Assembly: GCA_014529385.2 (NCBI GenBank)
Contig: CM043968.1
Coordinates: 27,785,013-27,843,012 of the forward strand
Length of the DNA: 58,000 bases
From: Adiantum capillus-veneris
Lineage: Eukaryota > Streptophyta > Polypodiopsida > Polypodiales > Pteridaceae
Direction of reading: 5' to 3'
Below the pieces are notes generated by a model that worked only from the letters and a program-made list of their open reading frames with translations, was not told where the DNA came from and did not search any database. The translations under genes and the position numbers were made by a program. Below are positions 10,728 through 21,180 of this stretch, one piece after another (the first letter of the stretch is position 1; every line of letters begins with the position of its first letter).

Positions 10728-11990
10728 GGTAACAATACATTGCAAGATACCCAGAGCTAGAGATACTTGTAGAAGAACGACTAGTATCATTGTTTCTAGA
10801 GGGACTGCTAAACAAAGAACTTCATTCTATATTGTATAGCAAGAAGCATACAACCCTAGAAGAGTATGTGTCAGATGCTATTGACTTAGGAGACAATTGT
10901 GATATTTTCAACAAAGAAGATGTCCCTCAAGATAAGAAAACGGCATCCACGAAGCTAGCACAAGTAGGAACGGCTGTTGCAGCACTGCTTTCATCCATAG
11001 AAGACATGCTCAAAAGGATGAATGATATGATGAATAACATGCAAAAAACACCTATGAGGGGACCAGGGCAAGGGATACCTCAACAGGGACAACCAATTAG
11101 GCCACAAAAAAAGTGTGTAGTCGAGGGTAAATGGACCAACCATGAGACCAATGAGTGCTATTATCAACCAAAGTATGATGGGAATGCTCGGTATGTGTCT
11201 ATGAGACCACAAGGACAACCCATGTACAGATATCAGTCTAATATGGCCCCAGCCAAAGACCACCGATGGGTATGGAAAGACCTCAACCCGTGTTGGGTCA
11301 ACAACCTCCATATACGGGACATAATGCAGTACCTGTAAAGTACATGCATCCAGAGGGAGTCATAGATGAACAAGCACTAGTGCTTGTTACACCCTATGAT
11401 GAACCTAGTCCATCTACAGTACTGGTAGGAGGAGATTGGTATAATTCACATCCACCACCAATGGAAGAACCTGTGACTTATACTCTACAAGAGCTTGCAC
11501 CAATGTATTATGTGGTTAATCAAGGTGTTAGACCTCCTGTGGTAAGACCCATGATTAAGCCAAGATTAACTGGAAACTGTCATAACTATGGTGCAGATGA
11601 TCATTGGAAGAATGATTGCCCAGAGCCTAACAAAAACCTCAAACCAATTGAAGCTTATTGCAAACTATGTTGCAAAAAAGGAGGACACTTCCTAGAGGAT
11701 TGTCCTAAAAAACCTTTAAACAAGGGTAAAACAGTAGTGAATGTAGTCCAAGTGATACCTAGTAGCTCATTTGAGAGCGAACCAATTGTTCGAATCAAGG
11801 TAATCACCAAAGCCCAGGCTAAGAAAAAGAGACATAACTCCTCTGATGATTCAGAGAATACAAAAATTTCCTCTCAAAAGACCAAGAGAAGCAGAAACAA
11901 AAGGTATGAGATGAGAAAATAGAAACAACAGGCTAAAATCGAGGAGAAAGCAAAAAAGCTATTCCATGAAAGGTGAAAGAAACTGGAAGT
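10728..11990 (+). pseudogene. Copy A gag, C-terminal half
   Basis: Nucleocapsid-bearing half of the structural polyprotein that packages element RNA. Frame 10790-11338 gives SLFLEGLLNKELHSILYSKK and a proline/glutamine-rich linker. A frameshift near 11270-11330 moves to 11266-11922. That frame has two zinc knuckles: CHNYGADDHWKNDC (a CCHC knuckle with its second Cys changed to Tyr) and CKLCCKKGGHFLEDC (unusual spacing, CX3CX4HX4C or CX2CX5HX4C). A basic stretch rich in KK and KR follows, then a stop at 11920-11922 and another after FHER at about 11975. The N-terminal gag domain is absent because of the 5' truncation. Confidence 0.8.
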
Positions 11991-12065
11991 GAAATTAAAG
12001 AAACCACTATGAAATCTGGAGGATCAATTTTGATAGACAAAATTTTTTAGCCTATTAATGCAGCC

Positions 12066-13494
12066 TTGGAAGCTTACCAAGCGGGTCTTAAAGCAGGCCA
12101 AAACATGGAAAACAAATGGAAAAACTATCCTTCTCCAGACATGGAAGCAGCTAAGGTTGAAGCTTATCAAAATTTGGTAAGAATCATGCAAGAGATGCTA
12201 AAAAAACAAAAACCCAAGCTCGAAAGTATGACAAAACGTGAGGAGCTTGTGGAAGGAACCAATAAAGAAAAATCCGAAGTGGTGGTAGAACCCCACCTAC
12301 GAACAAAGAGCCAGAACTTATAGTTCCAGAAAGCAAATATGTCTTAGAGGGAATTCCATTCGTAGACGAAGACTGGCCAGGACACTTATGGGAAAAAGTT
12401 AGAGAGATTGATGATGGGAGCTTATGATGGGAGCTTAACCCTGAAGTCAGCTCCTATAGAGGAAGTGTGGTTAGACAACCTACCTCCTAATATGGACATG
12501 GATGTACATTCCTTATATGGGGATTGCGGATCTGAAGCTTCATGAATTTCTAAACCATTGACCTTGAAAACATTACCCTCTTACTTGGAACATAATGAAG
12601 ATGAATCCATAGTGTGTAAAACCACTCAAGGAAAAAGTGTGGAACAGACCCTAGAAGTAGACAACATCCATTCAATCATGTCTACACCAATTCAATGCAC
12701 TTTTACTTTAGGAGAACTAGTGAAAATCGGGCCATATTTATGGAATGCTCTACAAAAGAACTCTAGAGATGGTGGGAATAATAGGGCTAATTGCAAAAAA
12801 ATTGGAAAATTTGAAACACGAAATGGATAACAAAGAGATTTGATCTGTTCCAATGAGCAAAGTTGAAGAATACTACAAAGGGGAAGAAGGAAACATGACC
12901 CTTCCAGTGAGGTATAATGATAAAGAAACCATGGCAATACTAGGTAGTGGGGTAGGCATAGCCGTAGCCACGAAAGCAGTATGGGAATCTTGGGGACAAC
13001 CAGCCATTAGACAAACTCGAATGAAATTGCAATTGGTTGATGGACATATTGAAAGAGCCTTAGGACTTCTTGAAAAAGTGATAGTTAATTCATGTGGAAT
13101 TGAATATCAACACACTTTTGCCATAGTAGACTTTGGAAAGAAACTCAATTACGAAATCATATTGGGAAGACCTTTCATGCGACAAGTACAACTCATCCAA
13201 AATTGCGGAAACAATTATCTGTACTTGAAGCAAGTGGGATCAATAACAAGGGTTAATCTAAAAGATTACACTTATAGAGATGTCATGAACACGCCCATAC
13301 AAGAGTTTGATTCGGCCTCTTCGGTTCAAACTAAGCTTCCATCTTGGTTGAACAAAGACACTACTATTTGGATGTGTGGAGCTTCGAAAAACGGGAGCTT
13401 AAAAAGGGAAGAATGTATCTTAGAAAGGGATTGCACAGACAAAGCTTATGTACCTGAACCCTTTCTAGAGCATTTGTTTGAGCCATTTGAATAG
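12066..13494 (+). pseudogene. Copy A linker and first retropepsin (protease) domain
   Basis: The linker (EAYQAGLKAGQNMENKW, later STPIQCTFTLGEL) is broken by several stops. The protease follows in frame 12853-13494: MTLPVRYNDKETMAILGSG, then the flap-side region, then YEIILGRPFMRQ, the second conserved hydrophobic strand of retropepsins. The active-site motif should be D-S/T-G, as in copy B (ILDSGAD). Here it reads LGSG, so the catalytic aspartate has become glycine and this protease would be inactive. After the fold comes a conserved linker with ITRVNLKDYTYRDV and WMCGASKNGS. The frame stops at 13494 (TAG where copy B has TGG). Confidence 0.85.
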
Positions 13495-14365
13495 ACTCAA
13501 ATTTTACCAACAATGGATGTATGTGTAAACACGTCTATGCCTACTCAATTTTGTAATGAGGACTGCTATGACATGATTCCTATACAAATTATCTCAACTC
13601 TCCACATTGAAAGCAAAATTCCAGGATCCAAGGACTTGATGAAAGCTCAACAAGTCTTTCAGACCTCTACTATGATGCAACAGATGAGTTAGAAGAACAG
13701 TCAGCTATCTCAGATGATTCGGGGTCGGAAAAAGAACATGTGAGAGCTAAGCTACTCATAAAAGGAGGGGAGGAAAAAAAATTTGACTTTCCAAACTAGA
13801 AACCGAGAAGACAAAAATGGTATAGACAAAAGAGAGACACCAAAAACGTGTAAGCTAGACCTATGCCATCAGTCTCCAGTAGAACATAGTTCCTCATGCA
13901 GATAGATGCACATGATTGTGTCAAGGACAAAATCATTGGTAGATATCCTTTAAGCGAAGAACATGAAATGACAAAAACGTTGAGAAAAACAAGAAAGGAA
14001 AATCAAGCAAACCTAAAAAACAGGACAAGAGTTCAACCATGATGCGAGTTGAGCGGAAAAAGAAGTATCAAGAGTTGAAAAAAACTCTAAAGAAGATAGA
14101 TACGACTGAAATGGAAACTATAGAAGGGGATGGTATAGATGTAATGGTATAGACAAAAGAGAGACACCAAAAACGTGTAAGCTAGACCTATGCCATCAGT
14201 CTCCAGTAGAACATAGTTCCTCATGCAGATAGATGCACATGATTGTGTCAAGGACAAAATCATTGGTAGATATCCTTTAAGCGAAGAACATGAAATGACA
14301 AAAACGTTGAGAAAAACAAGAAAGGAAAATCAAGCAAACCTAAAAAACAGGACAAGAGTTCAACC
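13495..14365 (+). other. Copy A protease-RT linker, decayed
   Basis: It is homologous to copy B 32513-33060 (acidic, low complexity, DATDEL and DDSGSE), but carries frameshifts and the first copy of the 327-bp tandem duplication. No complete frame remains. Confidence 0.75.
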
Positions 14366-14472
14366 ATGATGCGAGTTGAGCGGAAAAAGAAGTATCAAGA
14401 GTTGAAAAAAACTCTAAAGAAGATAGATACGACTGAAATGGAAACTATAGAAGGGGATGGTATAGATGTAAT
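13819..14472 (+). repeat. 327-bp tandem duplication, apparently perfect
   Basis: GGTATAGACAAAAGAG begins at 13819 and again at 14146. I see no difference between the two 327-bp copies, although the surrounding element is well decayed. Copy B has only one copy of this segment. Confidence 0.93.
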
Positions 14473-15600
14473 GAGCGTTCCATCCCATTACAAGAAATAT
14501 ACTCTCCAAGATCAAAATATCATAGTCAAACAACTTGTCAAGGAACTACGAAAACGGGGTGAGTCCTATGAAGGACTTGAAAACGCAAAAAAGATAGATC
14601 TGACTGAACCAGGAGAAGAGCCTAGGCCTGCCTACATTGCAAATGACCTGACAGAAGCAGAAGAAGAGCTTTTGTTAAGCTTACTGAAAGAATACCAAAA
14701 TATCTTTGCTTGATCTTATAAGGATCTCAAGGGTGTTGATCTAGAAATCTGTAAATATACCATACCCATGAGAGATGATGTTAAACCAAGTAGACAAAGG
14801 TCATACACATATAATGAGACATTTGCCGAAAACATCAAAGAAGAGATCGAAAAACTAAAAGAAGCCGAATTCATTTATGAAATTGAACGCACAGATTGGG
14901 TGTCTCCAATTGTGGTAGAACTCAACAAAAATGGAAAACTACGGGTGTGTGTTAACCTCAAGAAAGTGAATGCAACTACCATTAGAGACAACTTTCCTCT
15001 TCCTATCACTGAGCATGTTTTAGAACAAGTTGCAAGTAAAGAAGCTTATAGCTTTTTAGATGGCTTTTTGGGATACAATCAACTTTTGGTTGACCCAAAA
15101 TGTCAGCATAAGACTGCCTTTGCAACGGAATGGGGTATTTTTGCCTATCGGGTTATGCCTTTTGGGTTAACTAATGCTCCTGCCACCTTCCAAACATTGA
15201 TGAGCCATGCTTTTAAGAATACCTAAGGAAATTCTTGGAAGTATATATGGATGATCTATGCGTACATTCATCAATCCGGGCTGATCATTTTGAACACCTT
15301 AAAAAAGGTATTCTAAAAATGTAGACTTCATAGGATTTTCTTAAATCCTGAAAAGTGCACATTTATGGGTAGACAGGGAAAAATTATTGGACATATAGTG
15401 TCTAAAAATGGCATAGCTATTGATATCGATAAAATTCATGTTATCGCTGATTTGCCTAGACCGACAACAGTCAAGGGGGTTCAACCTTCATGGGACATTG
15501 TGGATATTACAGACGGTTCATTTACATGTACGCTATAATTGCAAAACCCATGTATAGTTTGATTTCACACTTTCATTGGACTGATGAGTGTGAAGAATCC
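14366..15600 (+). pseudogene. Copy A reverse transcriptase
   Basis: RT of the gypsy pol polyprotein, which copies element RNA into cDNA. Frame 14366-14713 holds the N-terminal extension (LTEAEEELLLSLLKEYQNIFA) ending in TGA where copy B has TGG. Frame 14768-15226 carries WVSPIVVELNKNGKLRVCVN, YSFLDGFLGYNQ (first catalytic Asp), HKTAFATEWGIFAYRVMPFG and LTNAPATFQTLMSHAF. A stop or frameshift at about 15226 precedes the catalytic box EVYMDDLCVH at 15238-15267. The thumb (GRQGKIIGHIVSKNGIA, then a frameshifted GHCGYYRRFI equivalent) follows to about 15600. All catalytic residues can be found, but in different frames. Confidence 0.9.
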
Positions 15601-15602
15601 TT

Positions 15603-16110
15603 ATGAAGCTTAAGCAAGCTCTCACTTTAGCTCCAATATTGAAAGCACCAGATTGGAATAAGATATTCCACATGCATGTAGAGGCTTCCGATTTTGCCAT
15701 CGGATGTATACTAGCTCAATCAGGAGACGGAAAAATTGATTTTCCTATTTCTTATGTTAGCCAACAGTTGAACATGGCGAAAAAGAATTATACCACCACC
15801 GAGAGGGAAGGACTAGGAATGATCTATGCCGTAAAAAAAGTATAGACATTACCTATTAGCAAAGAAATTTGTGTTCTTTGTGGACCACCAAGCCTTATTG
15901 TACTTGATCAACAAGCCATGCAACACAGGAAGAATAGTGAGATGGTTCATCATTCTTCTAGAATTTGATTTCATTGTAGTTGTGAAAAAGGGTACTACTC
16001 ATCAAAGAGCAGATCATTTGTCAAGGATTGTTTCAGGAGAACCACCTAAAGGAGTAGACGATGAGCTACCAGATGCATATTTGTTCTTCATGGAAATGAT
16101 ACCTCAATGG
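15603..16110 (+). pseudogene. Copy A RNase H
   Basis: RNase H domain of pol, which degrades the RNA strand of the RNA-DNA hybrid. Frame 15603-15845 has HMHVEASDFAIGCILAQ (the usual H-V-D-A-S with Asp replaced by Glu) and YTTTEREGLGMIYAVKK. A TAG at about 15843 breaks it. Frame 15871 onward supplies FFVDHQALLYLINKP and the tail HQRADHLSRIVSGEPP, the standard join to integrase in plant gypsy elements. Confidence 0.9.
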
Positions 16111-17884
16111 TCGAAAAATATGGTATCATTTATGACCATAGCTCAAGTGGATTCGCAAATACCACTTCCTATCACAATCGGATTAGTTGAGCGATCGGCT
16201 ATGTATCAGTTACTAACTGGTAGGCTATACAAAAGAAATCGAGATAGAATATTGTTGTTGTGCATTAATCCTGAGAAGAAAACCCAATACCTAAGTCAAT
16301 CACATGTTATTACCATAGTAGGACTTCACTTTGCGAAAGACCAAACTCTTGAGACTTGGAGTATATTGGCCAACTATGAGGAGTGATATTCATTCTTTTG
16401 TAAAGGATTGTCCTCAATGTCAAAAACAAACACCCATACCTTATGTAACATTGTTCCAAATGTCACCTGTTCCTAAGTGGAGTAACTATCTAGTCACTTA
16501 CTTATCGAGCCGAACATTTCTTGAGGATATGAGTAAACACCGTCAAAGAGCAATTGAAACTGAAGGAAGGGACTATACTCTTATTGGAAACCAATTTTAT
16601 CGGAGAGGTAAGGATCAACATTTGCATCTTTGTGCAAATGAAGAGGAATATATTCCCATTATAGAACAAGCACATGTTGGATTAGCTGGAGGTCACTTTT
16701 CTAGTGAGACCACCGCAAGAGCAATCTTAATGGGCAGGCATATGGTGGCCAACACTTTTTGCAGATGCCAAAGAATATGTTTGAAGGTGTGATGCTTGTC
16801 AATGAGCAAAAATGCCAACCCGTGTAGATAGCATGCCGTTAAGACCAATGATGGGGCTAGAGCTTTCGCAAAATGGGGTATAGATTTTGTTGGGCCAATA
16901 CAGCCACCTGCTTATAGAACCCAAGCTCAATATATCATTGTACCTACGGACTATTTGACCAAGTGGACCGAGGCTAAAGCAACTGAAAAGAATGATACCA
17001 GAACCACTACCACATTCTTATATGAGTATATATTCACAAGATATGGATAGCCAATAGAAACAGTCAACGATAGGGGAACTTATTTTCTCAATGAGGTAAT
17101 TGAGTATCTGCATAATGAATTTATGGTCATCCATAACAAATCAGCTCCCTATCACCCACAAGCACACGGACAAGCTGAGCATATGAATAAAATTCTTAGC
17201 TCAGTATTGATTAAAATGGTTAGTTCAGGAAGGACAGACTTGGGAAATGAATCTCCATGCTGCTCTATGGGCTTATCAAGTTTCATTCAAAACAGCTTTA
17301 AATGCTACACCCTTTAACCTTGTTAATGGTCTTGATACCATATTGCCAATAGAATTTCTATTGCCGACACTAAGGGTAGCTAAGGATCTTGAGTGGATTG
17401 GACATGAATTGTCAGAGAGACTTGAAGATTTAGAAAAGCTAGATGAGCAAAGGCTAACTGTTGTAGCTCACATCTATGCACAAAAACGGAAACAAAAGCA
17501 GTTTTTTCATTCCCATCTAATTACAAAAATCTTCAAAAAGAGTACTTAGTTTTAGTCTATTCCCTTAAGCAACACATTTCCAAGTTTAAGAAAAAGGGGA
17601 ATGGACCATTTATTATTGAAGATGTATCTCCAAGTGGATCAGTTAAGTTGTCCACCCTAGATGGTGAACCGATGGCTAATTGGATAAGTTAATGTCGTTT
17701 AAAGAAGTACAACTTTCCACTAACCAATGAATTGCTAGAAAGAATACATGCCTCTAAGCAAAGAAAGATAAAACGAAGCAGGTTATTGATGAAGCCCAAG
17801 AGGAAGCTTGGCTTTGAATACTCAAAAGAAAAGCTGCTCTCGAGAATCAATAAATATCTATTCCCATCAACACTATGGAAATAA
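16111..17884 (+). pseudogene. Copy A integrase with two zinc-binding modules
   Basis: The integrase inserts element cDNA. A first module runs from MYQLLTGRLYKRNRDR at about 16201 through GLHF, then GVYWPTMRSD and CPQCQKQ at about 16430. A second runs from YTLIGNQFYRRGKDQ at about 16576 through AHVGLAGGHF to the CX2C region at about 16800. Both follow the H2C2 plan. The core keeps WGIDFVG (first Asp) at 16872-16892, the NDRGTYF block (second Asp; usually SDRG) at about 17070 and HGQAE (Glu) at about 17170. The C-terminal region has GPFIIEDVSPSG, a GPF/Y-type motif, at about 17605. There are frameshifts near 16340, 16740 and 17245, and several stops. The pol frame ends TAA at 17882-17884. Confidence 0.88.
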
Positions 17885-18347
17885 ATGACCGACAATGGGA
17901 ATTGCAGAAAGATGCAGTGTCAACAGATGATGAATGGTTAGATGGAATGGACCTTCGCATCAAAGTACAGTTGAACAATCATAGCACGAATGCATTGGTC
18001 GATACAGGAGCTCGAGTAAATGCAGTCAGTTATTCCACATACAAGAAAGCAAAAATCAGTCTTTGACAACAGGAATAGCGACTATCGAAGGATGCAACAA
18101 GAACCCAACATCAACATTGGGAGTAGTCAACTTAAATGTGATAGTACATGGATATTCATCTCCTCATCAGTTTGTATGCTTACCAGATGAACACATAAAT
18201 GAGACATTGATTCTTGGAATACCCTGGATGCGGACTTACAAGGCAGTACCAGATTGCGATACCAATCAGCTCAAGCTATCACCTAAAGGCGGACAACTCG
18301 TTGCTCCAATTGCACCAAGCCAGGAGGAATGGAAAGGAAGTAATTAG
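17875..18347 (+). pseudogene. Copy A second retropepsin-like domain, downstream of integrase
   Basis: The sequence reads DEWLDGMDL, VQLNNHSTNALVDTGARVNA (the D-T-G-A active-site signature after a hydrophobic strand), GVVNLNVIVHG, HQFVCLPD and ETLILGIPWMRTYKA. The last is the I-L-G-x-P/D-hydrophobic strand that closes retropepsin folds. The order and spacing match an aspartic protease of about 120 residues. It is separate from the canonical protease at 12853-13494 and unlike it in sequence. The ATG at 17875 overlaps the pol stop at 17882 in the -1 frame, so it could be reached by reinitiation or frameshifting. A TGA at about 18064 and a frame shift break this copy. The catalytic motif is intact here but reads DIGA in copy B. 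Confidence 0.75.
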
Positions 18348-18834
18348 CAGAGTAAACTACAAAGCAATCAATCTTCTCCATCCTATCGACAAGAAAATGC
18401 TACAAGTAGCATGCAAGGAGTCGGGCAAATTTGGGTACCAAAAGCACAACTTAAGGACAAGCCAATTCAAATCTGGGTGCCCAAAACATCATCGATGATA
18501 CCAAAGACGATTCCAAGGTTCAAAACACAGAGACGAGCATCTCCGAGCAAGGAACCTAACACAAAATGGATTTGGAAGAAAAAAGAGCATTTATCTTCTC
18601 CGCAAACTGTAAAATCGATCAAGCAATGGATAGTTAAGCCTCAGAAGACTCAACCACACCATTTTGATCAAGACAAACCAAGATATCAATGGCGGCTAAA
18701 AGCTCGACAATAGTCACTAGTGATACCAACAACTCAGGAAATCAGCATGCCAAAGCATCCTGATGGTACAATCCAACAAAGAGCACACAAGCTACAAGAT
18801 TTGCTCTTTGGAAGAAAGCATCCGAAAACCTGAA
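18348..18834 (+). pseudogene. Copy A basic tail protein
   Basis: Frame 18411-18713 encodes a very basic, repetitive protein: GQIWVPKAQLKDKPIQIWVPK, KWIWKKKEHLSS and RYQWRLKARQ. The WVPK motif occurs twice about 16 residues apart. After a TAG, IPTTQEISMPKHPDG and KLQDLLFGRKHPKT continue in a related frame. No database family comes to mind. It may be the C-terminus of the second protease-like protein or a separate nucleic-acid-binding protein. Both element copies keep this frame open for 100 codons, which suggests past selection. Confidence 0.6.
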
Positions 18835-18990
18835 CATCAGAAACCCTTGAATTAATTACTCAAGACCCAACTCTTGCACAACATGATGGTTTGAATTGCA
18901 TTGATCTTCAAAGCATGGTAGAGCCAACCAAGGCTATGCATAGACACGATTGTTCAACCCATGAACACAGTCGTTTCGGAGTACGCCATC

Positions 18991-19010
18991 TAGGAGGGGT
19001 GGAAGGGAAC
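18991..19010 (+). promoter_or_regulatory. Internal polypurine tract, copy A
   Basis: TAGGAGGGGTGGAAGGGAAC lies at the end of the pol block. Copy B has the same tract at 37511-37530. It could prime plus-strand synthesis (a central PPT) or mark the 3' end of an ancestral, shorter element. Confidence 0.5.
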
Positions 19011-20397
19011 TAAGTAATTAAGGGCAATGTTTGAAGAGAGAGGAAAAATTTTGATGGCAATGTGTGTTTTTTTACAAAATTACCTAATAATGTCCTTATA
19101 AATCATCAACGGGGAAAATTTAACTGATATTATCTCCTCGATGAGAGTGAATAATGTATGTACTATCAAAAAATAATCCTTTTTTGTTATTTTTCATCAT
19201 TTTTCTTAATATTGAGACTTAAAAATGGAGAAATCCAACAAAAAACAATAAAGCTCTGTTTTTCAATGGATTTTCACTTTGCTTTTTTAGTGCATTTTGT
19301 TATTTTCTTCGATTTTTTTAATAAACATGTCAAAAATTAGTAATAAATAGCAAATGGGCTCAAATGGAAAAACTGAAGATACATGATGATCAGAAGAACA
19401 AAGCGGACAGGCACAAAAATTTTCAATCAAACCGGCAAATGGAAGCGGGAAGCCTAAATTAGGCGATCATACCTACTTTTGTAGAATTCTTGCAGAATGA
19501 GCTACAGGAATCCGATTGAAGAAATTTTTGAGTCTAACATAGATTTCATGGCCTAATAGGACTAACAAGGGAATTTGGGGAAAAATAGTTCAGGAAGTCC
19601 GAGTATAGATACCCACGGTAGGCTAAAACCACCTCATTTCCACTTGTTGCCTTTGAGAGAGAGCTTTTCGACCTTTTTCGCGCACATTCTCTGGAGTCCA
19701 CAGTCGCCTGTTTACAGCACCGTCTCACACGAGACATGAGAGGTAAGTTCTATACTTATCAATGATCCATTCTGTATGGATGACAGCTAGTCTAAACCCC
19801 TGGAAAAACCCCTAGAATCCGAGCAGTGCACGAAGACCTACGACAAAAAATTGATTATAGCGGCCTTTCAGCTCAACCAAATCAGACAGGATTTGAATTG
19901 TAGCATACCCCTAGATAATAGAATACTTCTATGCTGGCAGTTGACCATTCGGCAAGGGTCGAGGGGGTCCCAAGTAGAAAAGCTAGGTTTTTGACAGGTG
20001 CCAGAATTGGATTCTGACTCCACAGACAACTTATATATGGGGTATGTATACAATGTATATGGTTAGTTTCATAAAATCAATCAAGCCAAGCCCTCGAAAG
20101 CAGAAAACAGCTCGAAGCTTACAAAGCGTCAAATTTGACATATGAAGTCAAACTGACTCCAAATGGGCCAAAATTGAATGAGTTGCTTCAGGACTATGTA
20201 GCAGACAAGTCCATAGTCTCAAAAGTGACTAACCAACTTTACAGGCTATGTGGCCACAAAAATCGGTGATTTCAGAGTCGTCAAAGCACGAAGTGATGCC
20301 AACAACACAAAACTTTATCAAATTCAATTTAGGACTTGTTCTAGGTGTATATGTCTAGGTCAAAATTTTCAAGTTTTGCAAGAAAAAGTTGATTGTT

Positions 20398-20419
20398 GTA
20401 AATAATTACGATTATTTAC
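20398..20419. repeat. Palindrome copy (two changes)
   Basis: GTAAATAATTA then CGATTATTTAC; two central CpG positions have decayed relative to the perfect copy at 20983. Confidence 0.9.
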
Positions 20420-20684
20420 TTTTGTAATATTTTGGCTTGAAAATGGTATCATCACCTCACCTATCACTTGTATACACCTATTACATGCCACATTTCAAGT
20501 ATGAGCCAAAATGATCAATGATAACTTGGAAAATTGCCAAAAAACACAAAGAAGTCCTTTCAAACCAATTTCTGAGTTATCTATCACATTTTTTGATCCA
20601 AATCATCTCAAATCTCATACGCACAATCTACATCATGCCTAGAACCAAGATGCTTCAAAAAATGTCCATTTTGATTAAAAAAAA

Positions 20685-20706
20685 GTTAATAATCGCGATT
20701 ATTTAC
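20685..20706. repeat. Palindrome copy (one change)
   Basis: GTTAATAATCG then CGATTATTTAC; a single arm mismatch, with the central TCGCGA intact. Confidence 0.9.
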
Positions 20707-20982
20707 TTTTTGACCAAGATGGGGGGAAATTGCAACTTTGACCTTATGGGACCAAAGCATATGATGTCCCAAGCCCACCCAGTGACCAAGTTTGAATAAA
20801 TTTGGAGCTCAAAATCTCAAAATTCCTTTATATCTATTGTTTCAGAGACAGAAAGCCTAAATCTGGCACCATTCTCACCCTGTGCACTCAAATGAGCCCA
20901 CACTTCACTCAGAGTATCTATTTGATATATACTTCAAGCCTATAATGCCAAAATTGCAAAAAGCTGAAAAAATTCCTCAGCT

Positions 20983-21004
20983 GTAAATAATCGCGATTAT
21001 TTAC
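20983..21004. repeat. Perfect 22-bp palindrome
   Basis: GTAAATAATCG followed by its exact reverse complement CGATTATTTAC. Confidence 0.95.
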
Positions 21005-21180
21005 GTTTGTTGCAAATTTTTACTAGAACTTTATGATTTTGATCTTTACACGTTTTTATGCATCTATGCATGTTCAAAAATTGATTTGAAGCAAATTGGA
21101 CTCAATTTGTCAGCAATTCAGACCGAAGGACATTTTAGGACAGAATCTACCAAATTTGCTAACTTTGACACTCTATTCAC

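Larger units (their letters stand above)
19011..21180 (+). other. Copy A second leader (spacer between pol block and ORF3)
   Basis: Non-coding, AT-rich and conserved in copy B (37531-39594). It contains a strong splice donor, GAG-AG-GTAAGTTC, at 19743 and three copies of the 22-bp palindrome about 290 bp apart. At its end, copy B has TTGCTTCACAG-GAGCC, a good acceptor; copy A reads ACAAGAGCC and has lost the AG. It looks like a leader with an intron in front of ORF3. Confidence 0.55.

Noticed and set aside
17605-17884. Chromodomain at the integrase C-terminus
   Set aside because: Only a GPF/Y-like motif and a basic tail are visible, with no aromatic cage pattern of a chromodomain.
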